NCBI GenBank assembly: GCA_948474755.1
Contig: CAOLHI010001844.1
Span: 62,001 to 126,000 of the forward strand
Length of the DNA stretch: 64,000 nt
DNA from: Ctenosaura bakeri
Lineage: Eukaryota; Chordata; Lepidosauria; Squamata; Iguanidae
Reading direction: 5' to 3'
Shown here in pieces: positions 32,514-44,162 of this stretch (positions are counted from its first letter, which is position 1; every line of letters begins with the position of its first letter). The notes under the pieces were generated by a model. That model saw nothing but the letters and a program-made list of their open reading frames with translations. It did no database searches and had not been told where the DNA came from. A program made the translations under genes and the position numbers.

Positions 32514-34011
32514 CATCAAATCAGGACATGATGCAGAACATCTGGATTCCATTGAGAAGAATGAATAGGAGAGTTACAATAAAGCTGACTTGCCATGCTT
32601 TGACATATATGGAATAATGCACATTGGCCTAAATGCAACATTGCACTAGTACCCAATAGTGAGCACAACAGAATTTTCTTTCCTCCTTCCCTACGCACTA
32701 CCTGAAAACTGGTTCTTTTGGGGGGGGGTGCATGGAAAGAGGCAATCTCCCCCTCCTGGCAGAAGTAGTTTCAAAATAATCAGTGTATTGGAATCTGGCC
32801 ATCACCAGCTAAAGAGGAATGTAGTCTATAAGATTAGGAAATGTAGTTACTAAACATGTAAACAATAACAACTGTATTGCTGCTCCAGCTTAGCTGGGAA
32901 CAGCTTATCTTTACAAACCCAACAAGTAGGCTGTTCCATGAGCCACTCTGGCAGTATAGATGTTCTGTTGTTTTCCTCCTCTATTGAAATGTACCCAGAT
33001 GCACAGTTTAGTTCCTGGTGGTTCAGAGAACAAGTGGTGGCCCCTCTGTGAGCCACAGGAGCTGAAGAAGGGAGACAGTTGACTTTCCGGAGACCACTTA
33101 GAGAGAGAAGGGAGCCACCTGCTACTGCTGGAATGGTGTGGTAGGAGTTAGGAGAAGAGAGAACAGCCTTGGGGAGAATGGCCTTGTCAGGAATGACAGT
33201 GCCAGGAGCAAGTGGGATGGACAACACTGGTGGGTGCATGCCTGGGAAGGGACAGACAATAATAATGCAGAGGAGCCCAAGACTTGGGAGAGTCAAAGCC
33301 TAAGAGTTCTTGATCAGCAGGGGTCCCTAATCTGGTTCAAGATAGAGATGAAAACTGTTAGATTGATTGATTGATTGATTTATAAATACATAGATCAAAA
33401 TGGATGATTTTTGGACTCTCCTTGGTGGTGTTGCTATTGGAAGAGAAAGAAAAGTAAGAGGCACTGGAGAGCACCCAATATACTTTAAGGGAAAAAAAGG
33501 GAGATAGTCTGAAAGTGCTCAGTGGATGATTTTTAATATTTTATTTTAGAATAAGACAAATGCCTTTCAGTCTATGTACATAATTCAATGACCTTCTTGA
33601 GGGTCTATCTAAAAACAAATACAAATAGAGATATCAAATTAAAATTAAAAGGACAACAACATAATTATAATATCTATATAGAACTCATAATACATTTCAA
33701 TTTTTGAATATTGCTTAAAGCATATAGATACCTATATTCTACCTAGCAGCAGAAATTTCTGGAGCTGAAAACATCATTCTGTTTGCTGGACAAACTATAA
33801 ACTGGAGAACCAAGCTGAAGGTTTTTGTTCTGTTTTGTTTTTAGGAGATGGTCGGAAAAAAGGGAAAGAGAGAAGAAGGAATCAGATATCATGCAACGAA
33901 GCTAGAAAAAGTTCAGAGTGAATTTACAAAAATGGGAGGAGATCAAGTTCTTCATTTAGTCCTTCAGGATACAATGACATTAATTTTGAAATCAATTTTT
34001 AGATTATTATA
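32514..34011. other. Unassigned DNA
   Basis: No exon or named element recognised. A (GATT)n run lies at 33359-33382. The open frame at 32850-33296 (-) has no recognised domain. Confidence 0.4.
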
Positions 34012-34012
34012 G

Positions 34013-34049
<37 letters not shown>
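34012..34049. repeat. (GTT)n microsatellite
   Basis: About twelve GTT units. Confidence 0.95.
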
Positions 34050-34054
34050 CATTT

Positions 34055-34162
34055 ATTTTTTCTATAACTCAAAATACCCAAATTTCTATAATCCAGTTTC
34101 TATAACCCAAGTTCTATAACCCAAATTTCTATAATCCAGATAGTATAACCCAAAATTCAAGG
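34055..34162. repeat. Degenerate 16-bp tandem repeat
   Basis: Five to six copies of a unit like TTTCTATAACCCAAA, some with ATCCAG in place of ACCCAA, directly after the GTT run. Confidence 0.75.
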
Positions 34163-35617
34163 TCTATTGCAGGATGATGGCATTCCAAAAAATGACTTAT
34201 CAAGACAGGAAATGGATACACCATTGCCATAACTACCTTTTTTTTTTTTTGTTTCTTATACCTGAAAGGTGTTCTCCTATACTTTTTTGAGAGGTCTGGT
34301 GATCTTTTCCACATATATCTTTAAACACTTGAATTGTATAGCATAGGCGAAGAAATTGCAGTTAAAAAATAAGTATCTATCACCATAGTAATGTCACTTC
34401 CATGTCCACCCTCATTCTTATGCCAAAAGTGTGATTAAAGGAAGGACAAAAAATACACAAGGCATATGAAAACATCATGAGAAGGGACAACACAGAAGGA
34501 GGGCAAAAAAGTAGCAGTTGAAGAATGTTAACTATTGCTAGACAAAAACAAAGCTTTTTTTTTTTTAAAAAAATATCCTTTTTAGTGTAAAGAAGAATGT
34601 GCATAGCTCATTGCAATGTGGTCCTTAGCCCAAGAAGGTGGATTGCAAGGCTTACCAGTCCCATTTGACATGTAGAGTGGATGGGAACAAGGGACTTTTA
34701 TGTGTCGTGTTTACTTCTTTCAGAACATAGCACTCAGTTTCCTGAGATCTTGACATAAGGTGGCATTTATCACTTCTTTCCTACTTTCAACAAGCTCCCT
34801 TTTCTGCTCATACATTGCCATGGTCATTGAAAGGTCTCTCATACTGCTCATCTCTGTAGGTCTATTCTTTGCTGGGAAATATGGGGAAATCTGTGGGGAG
34901 CTATGACCAGCCCAAGACATTCTGCTGCTTGAGGCAAAAAGTAAGAAAGTGTACCCATTTCCTGTACAGAAGTAGACTAAACTTTAAATCTTACTTCAGC
35001 ATAGCCAAATGTTTTCCACAGCACAAGCATTTCTTCCTCATTCCAGACCAGAAAACAAGAATAACAAAGTAAAAAGCTATTTGCTGCCCTTTCAGAGCAT
35101 TCAAAATCTACTGCTCAAGGCAGTTGCTGCATGTACCTAATGGCAGAGCCAGCCTTGAGAATGGAGTGAAATGTGTAAGAGTGCATAGTCATAGGAAAAA
35201 CTATTCCAAATAACATATCTCTACTTGCATATGGTTTACTCACAACAAAACATCACAACCCTGGGTTATATACTAAGTTGCCAAGTAAAATATTTAATGC
35301 TGGAATAGGAAGGATGTGGTCCTAAATATCTTTTTGGACGGCAACAACCATCAGACTTCACCATTCCATATACTGGCTGTCAGGTTGATGAGAACCATAG
35401 CCCAACAGTAACTGGAAGGCACTAATTTCTGCAGAGAAGATATTTCCTGCTTGGAACATTTTTCCCCATATTTTTTCCCCCTGAACCACAGTTTTAGGTA
35501 ACACTTGTAGGAGGTACATTCACCTTAGAGTTTGTTCTTTAGTACAGATATACAGCTATACTGCTCCTTTTTGCAGTTTATGCAGTTTATGCCTCCCCAG
35601 TTCCCTCTTTCATCTAT
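34163..35617. other. Unassigned AT-rich DNA
   Basis: Nothing recognised. Confidence 0.35.
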
Positions 35618-35818
35618 GGACATTTCCACACTACACTGTTCTAGTGCTATTATTCCACTTTCAACATCCTGTGGAATTCTGGGGTTGTAGTCTACTGAGG
35701 CCAAAGAGCTCTCTGGCTGAGAATTCTAAATACTCCTTCCCAAACTGCAAACTCCAGGATTCCATAGGATGTTGATAATGGAATAATAGCATTATAACAG
35801 TGTAGTACAGAAATGGCC
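35618..35818. mobile_element. Foldback MITE, Harbinger-like
   Basis: Ends GGACATTTCCACACTACACT and, reversed, GGCCATTTCTGTACTACACT, with TAT on both sides (35615-35617, 35819-35821). The two halves are complementary over most of their length (ATTATTCCACTTTCAACATCC against GGATGTTGATAATGGAATAAT). Confidence 0.82.
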
Positions 35819-35832
35819 TATGTCTGGAAGCT

Positions 35833-35867
<35 letters not shown>
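35833..35867. repeat. (TTAG)n microsatellite
   Basis: About nine TTAG units. Confidence 0.95.
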
Positions 35868-35868
<1 letters not shown>

Positions 35869-35943
35869 GTTTTTTGGGAGGGGGTTTGTTTGTTTAGCAG
35901 AATCAGCATGGGGATGATAGAGGGCTGGAGAAACAGAGACTTA

Positions 35944-36375
35944 GGCCCTTTTCGCACGCAGTTTCTGTTGAGAGAGGGCCCCTTGAGCGTTGCGTGAATG
36001 GGAGCATCAGTCCGTACGACGCACTCCCATTCATGCAACGCTCATGAGCCTAAAATGGGTTGCGCATGAATTTTTTTATTTTCGGCTGGGAGCCGAAAAT
36101 ACTGCGTGGTCGTGCAATGCTCCCAGGGCCCTCGCGCACTTACCTGTCGTGCAGTGCGTCGGACGAGCCGGGCCGGTTGCGCTTCTTCCCCCGGCACAGC
36201 CTACAGCTCCCAGGCTGCGCTGTGGAAGGAAGGGGGGGGACTAGCGTGACAGTCGCGCGACCAGGAAGCGAGCTGTGTGATGAAGGAGCAGGGAAGCAGC
36301 AGCATTCCTGCTGAGGCTTTTCGCGTGAGACGCCCCCCCCCCAGCCGTACAAGCGGGTAACATGCAAAAAGGGCC
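35944..36375. mobile_element. Multi-hairpin MITE, family 1, second copy
   Basis: Ends GGCCCTTTTCGCACGCAG and, reversed, GGCCCTTTTTGCATG, with TTA on both sides (35941-35943, 36376-36378). Hairpins as at 7066-7631: GAATGGGAG/CTCCCATTC and ATTTTCGGCT/AGCCGAAAAT. No coding capacity. Confidence 0.9.
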
Positions 36376-38265
36376 TTACACTGCTGGGTTGCGGCATTAT
36401 GCCTGCAGTAAGAAATGTAAGCTTGAGCAAAGAAAGAAGGAGATTCTGCTATAGCCCTTCCTAGTTCAACTATGTGTGTCTGTCTACAACAGGCAAGATA
36501 AACAGCATCTGTCTCCAGAATCCCTTACTTACTCTCTGTGATCAGCCAAACACAGAAAAGGAAGAAATAGATAAGCTTGCCTCACCACTTATTGCCAACA
36601 TGTCTTAAAAGAAGAAGAAGAAAAAGAAGAGGAGGAGGAGGAGGGGGAGGGGGAGGAGATCTATGTTTGGCTGCCAAAATTGAGATCATATGAAAAATTG
36701 AGGCTGGTGAAAGAAAAAAAAAATCCTGGGTACATTTTGGAAGAAGATTTCAAGTGTTCTCTAGGAGGTTCAAAATGTTTTCTGCTAGGCTAACTTGATG
36801 TGGTTATTTTATTTCACATCTTCATCTTGTTAGTTTTGAAGAAAATGTTTGTTGAAAACATGTTGAAATGATCTTCTTTTTGTGGTGTAGGAACCTCACC
36901 CCATTCTTTCCATGTTATTTCTGTCTCATGTGCCAAATTTTCTGTTAAAGAAGTGATGGCCAGGAACACACCTACTTTATTAAGTGAGGTATATCTGTTA
37001 CTGACAGCTGAATCTTTATTGTCAGCTTTTGGTTTTTGTGTTAAATCGCATTCACAAGCCAACACACATGCACACATACACATTTTAAAAACACCATACA
37101 GCTAAAAACAATCCTGTACACCCTTGATTTGAAAGACAGGAATAACACAGAAAGGGGTATAATGCTATACGTATTTTTGCTTCATATGTGGAATGTGTAG
37201 TAATATTGCCAATTAAGATTCATTGCAAACATGTTTTCAGCATTGTTGACTACATCTTCTAGGAATTTTTGTGTGTGTGTATATATATGTGCATGTATAT
37301 ACTTTTTTCCAATACTGTTTCAGGAATGCAATCAGATGGAAACTGCTGTGGATCCTCATGCAAATTACTCCTTCTGCCTCTGTGCTGCACAGTTTTGTCT
37401 GCTTGTATTTTACTTAAATAATGCAAGAGGATTTGATGCCAGCAAATACTGCACAATGCTGATTTTAAAAAAAATAAGGAAGAGTCGAGGTTTTCTGGTT
37501 TATAGAAATAATTTCTTTTTTTTTTCTTTTTGCATTTTTCCAGACATTGCAATCAAAGAAAAGGCATGCCAGCAATGAAAAGTGATGCATTCTTTCCTCA
37601 AAATTCTTTCCCTCCCCCACCACATAACTATACTTCATAATATGCCATAACGTTGGCAAACAAAGCTCAGAGCTCTTTAAGAACAAGGCAAAGTTCATGA
37701 ATAATGGTTGAATCAGGAAACTGATAATTAAATGAGACAACTGAATGCCAGTGGAGTCCCCAGTGGAAAATACTCTTCATTGAAGATCATTTCCACCTTT
37801 CATTTCCCTCCAGTTTTAGTACAATCTAGCAGTTCATTACTGCAGACATTTTAAAAACTGCATGATTAAAGAAATATTCAAAGCTTTTCCCTTTCACTAA
37901 GCTTCGCTATATTGTGGGTGCATTTTATTCTCTAAAATGCATCAGCCAGGTATTGAAACATCCAATAAACCATGGAAGCAGGATGTATAAAGCTGTGCTG
38001 AGTACTTCTGTAACTGAGACATATGTACTCTCTGATTAACTGAATTTGAAATGTACAGATTGTAGTTTTATAAACAGCAGACTTTAATCAATGTCCCATT
38101 CTAGTCTATTAGTTGCATATTTCATAGGGTATCAGAATAAAGAATTAATGTATGCAAAAAACAAAAAATCAAAATCATTAATTGTATGTTTTTGCTTGGC
38201 ATGCCAGAACTCTGCAAATTGCTCCCAATACTTTCCATAATGGATATTTCTTCATCCTTCCTTCA
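36376..38265. other. Unassigned DNA with GA-rich tract
   Basis: A purine tract at 36608-36659 (AAG, AGG, GGGGAG). The rest shows no exon or repeat I can name. Confidence 0.4.
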
Positions 38266-38440
38266 CAGTTGTTGCTATGCACCTTCAAGTTATTTCTGAC
38301 TCATAGGGACCCTAAAGTGAACCTATTACGAGTTTATCTTAGCAAGATTTGTTCAGAAAACACTTGACATTGCTTTCTTCTGAGAGTGACATATTTGAGT
38401 GGGGTTCTGAACCCTTGTCTCTAGAGTCCTAGATCACTAT
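38266..38440 (-). repeat. Sauria-type SINE, reverse orientation
   Basis: GTTGTTGCTATGCACCTTCAAG tail followed by AGGGACCCTAAAGTGAACC and GTCTCTAGAGTCCTAG; diverged. Confidence 0.65.
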
Positions 38441-40480
38441 GTAACTCTGGTTCTCACAAAGCTACCAAAACTACCAGAGAAAGCATTTGAAAGGATACTG
38501 GATGTTGTTCTTGCCTTTCTGCTGGTGGAGCAAAAAAGAGAGAGAGAGAGAGAGAGAGGTCTATGCCTGAAGACCAATAATGGCCACCTTAGCCAATGGT
38601 GGAAATCGCACAGCCCTCCAAATGTTGTTGAATTGCAGTTCTCAGTGGTTATAGCTGTCTTAGCCAGTGATGAGAAACACTAGGAGCATCTGGAGAGCTG
38701 CACAATTTCTACCTGTGATATAACTCTTAGATTCCAAAGCCTCCTTATTTCATAGTGAAAAACCCTGCAACTATTACTCCCTGAATATTGTTCTGCTGAT
38801 GGTATCAGGTGGTGAAAATTGGCATGTTTGGAGCAGACCCACAAGATCTTAAGTCCTCCTGTTCCTTCAACGTATCCCCTTTCCTTTTCCCATAAAAGCT
38901 GTGGAAAAGAAAAGAAAATAAGGACAATGAAGTCCAAAAAGTGGTATGGGTGAGAACAAAGGATGTCCCTTATTTTTCAGGTTCTAGATCACATGGAGAG
39001 TAGACATCCCCTGACGCAGGCTATTGATCTCTGGGTAAGGAGAATGATAACAATGAAGCTAGAATGTTCCAGTAAGAGGTGGGGGCTCCCTTGTCAGTGG
39101 AGTGGTGAATCAATTCTGGATTTTAGTCTGAACTTCAAAGGAACTTTACAAGGTATTGAACTCAATTCCCAAAACAGTTAGAGCTCCTTGAAAGTTAAGT
39201 CTAAAACCAACCCACAACATATTCACCATCACCATCAGTGACTTTTGCCACTAGAATGTTCCACCCCTCATCTTCCCATTCCCAGTGTTCACCTTAACTA
39301 TATTGTGTGCACCTAGACAGGTTCCCAGCTAGAAGGAGAACTTCCATGCATAGAAGGTGGCTCCCCTCCTTAAACTATTGCTATCCAGATGTGAAGAGGT
39401 AGTGAAAGAGGGGACTAGGTTATCCAATCTCTTTTTCATGTGTTTAGCTACATTACAGAATGTCTGTAAAGAGCTTGAGTGGAGCAGAGTTTGTAGGACA
39501 ATAAACAACAGTGAGTCTGCTCTTCCATGATTTCTATGCTGTTCCCATCTCTGTTCTATATACTGTCATGCTCTTATCTTAAAATTGAATGCTGAATGGG
39601 TTAAAGTTTCTGCCAACTGCATAAATGTATCTAGTAAAGGCATGGCAAAGGATGGGTGACCCATAAATGGCAACATTCATTCACCCTTTTCATTTGAAAC
39701 ACATATGCCATGTCATCTCAGCACTCTTCTCTTTCTTCACTCTCTCTCTTTTTTAAAAAATGCAAGAGATTCACAATGAATGTCAATGTTTCTTAACAAA
39801 CCTACTCAGGAAGTTTAAGAGAAAAAACCCCTCCACCAGTGATTCTTAATCTTGCTTGCTTGACAGCTTTGCTTTCTATGTTGCTAGGATATTCACATAC
39901 AGAGCATTTACGTTCAGAGATCGGAAAATTTTCAATTTATTTTGGGTCCTTACCATAAACACTAGACAGGAGAGTCTATTGCCATTTAATAACTACCTAC
40001 ACATTTTTTAGGAAAAAATTTATCCTTGGTTGAAGGGCTGGTAACATAATGTAGAAAACAATATGATTCTTTTTTCCAAAGCAGTGCTGAGTATTCAAAA
40101 GCAGGATGAACCATAGAAAGGAAAGTAGTTGGTTGATCAAGAAGGGCCAGTTTACCTGGTTCACAGAGGAGGGAAATGGTTGGAAGGCCCCTCTAAATTC
40201 TTCAAAAGAATCTGTGCAATATTGCAGAGACTACATTAAGGAAGTGAGTTAGGGAAACATAAATATAGTAAGGAATTTCATGCTGGATAATATTTAAATG
40301 CAATTCCTCCTCAAGATTCATTGATAATATGTACAGCTGTTACTTAGCATCTCATCACTTCACGTGGAGGTTCAGCACCTGAAAACTTGCAGCTAAATAT
40401 GTGAGATCTTTCTTTTTAGCTCAGAACTTGGATATAATGTATTACAATTAACAATGATATCTGTAACACATTATTTTGGG
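38441..40480. other. Unassigned DNA
   Basis: (GA)n microsatellite at 38537-38558. No exon or named repeat in the rest. Confidence 0.4.
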
Positions 40481-40508
40481 AAGTAATGAAGTAGGTAATA
40501 ACTGTGTA

Positions 40509-40544
<36 letters not shown>

Positions 40545-40584
40545 CATACATACACACACACAGTTGTTACCTACTTCATTACTT
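40481..40584. repeat. Long inverted repeat around TG/TA/CA microsatellite
   Basis: The left arm starts AAGTAATGAAGTAGGTAATA and the right arm ends TTACCTACTTCATTACTT. Between them lie TG, then TA, then CA runs, so the complement is nearly continuous for about 50 bp per arm. A further (TA)n(TG)n run follows at 40590-40620. Confidence 0.85.
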
Positions 40585-40589
40585 CATTT

Positions 40590-40621
<32 letters not shown>

Positions 40622-41640
40622 ATAACTGGTGACATTGGGACTTTTTAAGCACAATGAATATTATTACCAGCTTTACTAAAATGCTTAGAGGGATTTTTTT
40701 TGGCCATTTCTGGTGTTTTAGGTGTATTCTAGGGTAAAATAATAATTTAAATAAGAACAAAGTTAGTAAGGTGTTGCTATTTTAATTATGGATAAGATTT
40801 ACACATTACTTTGGGGAAAATAAAGGGCAGCACATGACAAGTTAGTTTTAAACAAATCACATTCCTTGCTCTGATTTAAACATGTTGTGCCTGAAATGAT
40901 AGGAAAGCTTTTTTGTGGTGCTTGATTTGGAATGAATGTTGCACAAATGAAGGCCATTGTTTTACTTTCAAAACATCCCTGAACAAAGAGCTCCGTAAGG
41001 GAAAAGGGCCACACCAGCTATTTCCTTTCTTTAAATTTTTGTCACACTTTTCTTCTGAATGGGATTCAAAGCAGCTTACAGTATAAATTAAACAGAGTAG
41101 TTAAAATAATACAAAGTAATATAATAGTACAAAAGTTAAAAGAAAGTATCAAATAGTACATTCAATTAAACCACTATTTTGAAACTTTAAAATTTAAAAC
41201 AATTACAACACTTAAGTCCAGTCGCAGGCCAGGGTAAAGGTCCTTTATTTCAGAAACTTTCTACAATTAATTAATTAATTAATTAATTAATTAATTAATT
41301 ATATTTATAGGCCACCTTTCTCTGGGACCTAAGGTGGCTTCCATCAGTAAGTATCTGTTAAAAACACAAGTGACATGGCTTCCTTCTTTGGTCAGAAGGT
41401 GACCTTAATTGTTAATTCATTTTTGTGAATGCTCTCCACCCGCATTGCCATCAGCTGATTTACCACAGCCATTGGCCCAGGCTATGTCTTTACCGTCAGG
41501 GGCACAGCTTATTTTCCCCCTATAACAGAGTCACTTATGAGTCTGATTGTGTTGTTTCCTCCCCCTCCTGACCTTTCCTTTCTTTATCTTGTCCTTTTGC
41601 CTCTGCTTCTGTTTTATATAGCCCATTAAGTGATTTTTTT
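40622..41640. repeat. AT-rich DNA with (AATT)n and tail-like repeats
   Basis: GATTCAAAGCAGCTTACAGT at about 41063 and GGGACCTAAGGTGGCTTCCA at about 41323 belong to the same short family as 22640. An (AATT)n run lies at 41265-41302. No coding sequence. Confidence 0.5.
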
Positions 41641-42320
41641 AAGCAATATTTTCCATATCTCCCCATATGAGCCTACCCAAGCCTTACAATCTTTGAGGGA
41701 AGGCTCTATTAAAGAAAACCTTCTGTGGATCCTATCCTATGTGCTACTTATCATCCTGTGTCTCTTCTTTCAATTCTTTCCAAAATTTATACCTTATCTG
41801 CCTAAATATGATCTCCTTGACCCATTTCAGTCAGGGTTTCCTATAGGTCACTGCACTGAAATGTTGTTGGCTCATGTAGTTAATGATATTCTAGCAGCTA
41901 AGGCTCAGCATCAAACATCTGTGTTGATCTTTCTAGATCTCTCTGTAGCCTTTGGCACTTTGGATCATCAGATTTTACTATTATGGTTTTCATTGTTGGG
42001 AATAACAGGAAACACTTCGTCTTGGTTTAAATCTTTTTTGTTTGACCACCCCTCTTCTATTTTGTTTTGAGGATTTACTTTGAAAGCTTCTCCTGTAACT
42101 CTAGTAGTACCTCAAGGATCTGCTCTGGGTCCTATTCTTTTTTCATTACATACTTTCTCTCTTGGATATTTTTATTTCAGATTTGGCTTTTCAGTGTTAC
42201 ATTTATGCAGAGAATACACAGATTCTCTGGAGTTTTAAATCACTTGATGCCTCTGTGTAGAAGTCTGTGATGGACTTCTCCTTACCTGAACTTTAAGGCT
42301 ATGGAAGTGTTGTCTCTCCA
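41641..42320 (+). pseudogene. L2-type LINE reverse transcriptase remnant
   Basis: The frame 41630-42070 shows DPFQSGFPIGHCTEMLLAHV, then LIFLDLSVAFGTLDH (A-box region) and LLGITGNTSSWFKSFLFD, typical of L2/CR1-group reverse transcriptases. A stop at 42068 is followed in another frame by VPQGSALGPILFS and by the catalytic box, which reads YAEN (42204-42215) where YADD is expected. LNFKAMEVL-like text near 42290 continues the domain. Dead copy, no 5' end seen. Confidence 0.8.
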
Positions 42321-42961
42321 AACTCTACCCAAGCGACATGATGAAATCACCAAAATTTGTGACAAAGATGACAAAGTTTACACAGTTGGTATGTGTTGGT
42401 AGACACATAACATAAGCTGTGAAATATGAACAGGTAAAGGGACAAAGTTTCAAAGCAAACTGAGAAAGGAATCTGGCTTACATAGCTAATGGGTGGACCA
42501 CAGAGAAACCTACATTTGGCTTCCTCCTATCCTGCCCACTAGCCAACCAGGCTGTATCTTTTTGGCTGGTTCATAAAAACCTCGCTGCTCCTGGTAAGGA
42601 GAAAATCTCTTGAGATGGGGTCCCCAAACTTCACCATTCTTCTGTGAGCTGCAAAAGGTGCTCTTGGTAAATTAGGAATGTTCTTTCTATAATGTAACAA
42701 ATTTTCTGTGCAGAGAATCCCATTTTTCTGGAAAAAAAAAAGTTTCCTGAAGAGAAAACCACATTTTTCCACACAAAAATCCCCACATGTTTAACCATAG
42801 ACAAACTTTGTACAGAAAAAGCCCCAGACTTTTGAAAAATCTTGCCATGCCCAGATTTTCCTGATGGTTGGGAAATACCTGACTTTTGTTTGTTTAAGGA
42901 ATGAATATTCTATATATCCCCCCCAAAAAAAGATAAATTATAAATGAATAAATATTCCAAT

Positions 42962-42962
<1 letters not shown>
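42321..42962. other. Unassigned DNA
   Basis: Nothing recognised; repeated CCAC/TTTTCC strings near 42720-42790 are low complexity. Confidence 0.35.

Positions 42963-43021
<59 letters not shown>
42963..43021. repeat. (TCTA)n microsatellite
   Basis: About fourteen uninterrupted TCTA units. Confidence 0.97.
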
Positions 43022-43861
43022 ATCTTGCTATGATTACCTGAGATCAGGATAATGCTCTTTTAGCACTGGCCAACACATAGCACCCAAAGCAAACTATGAG
43101 CCTTTTTATTCTGTGTAAATGCCTCAGTCCATAATTACATATTTATTCCAGATTTAAACATAAATAAAGATAAGCAACATGATCCAGCATTCCAAGGATA
43201 TAGGTAAACCACTAGAAACAGACAGTTTGATACACACACATACACACATACATATCTGAAGACCAAATTATATCAATTTCTGCCAGTTTAGGTTTACGCC
43301 ATTTTCAGTGAAGCAGTATTTTTTTTCTGTCATGGTTAGTCACCACACTTTGGAAAACCACACTAAACTAATGATATAATAAAGGTGAATTTCCTTTTGA
43401 AGCAATCTGTTTAAATAACATTTTATAGGCAGAATATGATATGTTATGAAGAGTGCCTCACATTTATAGCCTTGCTATAGATTTAAAGGTTCATCATGCT
43501 TTGTGGAGTGTGTCATTAAAAATACATAGTTGTAGCAATTGATTTTTCTTCATAGAGCTTAAACGGCAATCTTGACAATTTATGGTACCAGGCAGGAAAA
43601 GCATCTGGAGAATGAAGAGATTCTAAAGGCAGCATTGGGTAGCGAAATGTAGCAGGGAGGAGGATTGATGGTTCTAATGAATATAAATGTCCCCCTCACT
43701 CTTTCCAATCCAGATTCTATTTTGCTTGTGCCTAAAAAAAATGGTTGTGCCACAAATCCAGACAAAAATGGTAATACCATCTTGTACCTCTGCCAAATTT
43801 TTCTGCATTGTTGCATTCGTGTGGGTTGGTGTTGAAAATCTCTTGCCACCGCCTTCTCCCT
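43022..43861. other. Unassigned AT-rich DNA
   Basis: Nothing recognised apart from a short CA run at about 43230-43250. Confidence 0.35.
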
Positions 43862-43935
43862 CTACTGCTACTACTACTACTACCACCACTTCTTCTTTAT
43901 CTTCCTCCTCCTCCTCCTTCTCCTCCTCCTCCTCT
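43862..43935. repeat. (CTA)n(TCC)n microsatellite
   Basis: CTA units pass into TCC/TCT units; it abuts a SINE tail. Confidence 0.9.
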
Positions 43936-43936
43936 T

Positions 43937-44162
43937 CTATACCTTCAAGTCATTTCTGACTTATGACAACCCTAACATGATCCTATATTGGGGTTTTCTT
44001 GGCAAGTTTTGCTCAGAGGTCGTTTGCCTTGCCTTCCTCTGAGGCTGAGAGAAAGTGACTCACCCAACGTCACTCAGTGGGTTTCCATGGCTGAACCATG
44101 GTTGAACCTTTGTGCTCAGAGTTCTATTCCAATACCCAAACTACTATCCCATATTGGCTCTC
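43937..44162 (-). repeat. Sauria-type SINE, reverse orientation
   Basis: CCTTCAAGTCATTTCTGACT, GGGGTTTTCTTGGCAAGTTT and CAGTGGGTTTCCATGGCTGA are clear matches to the other copies. Confidence 0.78.

Noticed and set aside
32850..33374. 148-codon reverse and 78-codon forward frames
   Set aside because: No domain, no conserved motif and no splice context; length is possible by chance.
34012..43021. Tandem simple repeats as a CRISPR array
   Set aside because: Units are 3-4 bp without spacers, and the genome is vertebrate.
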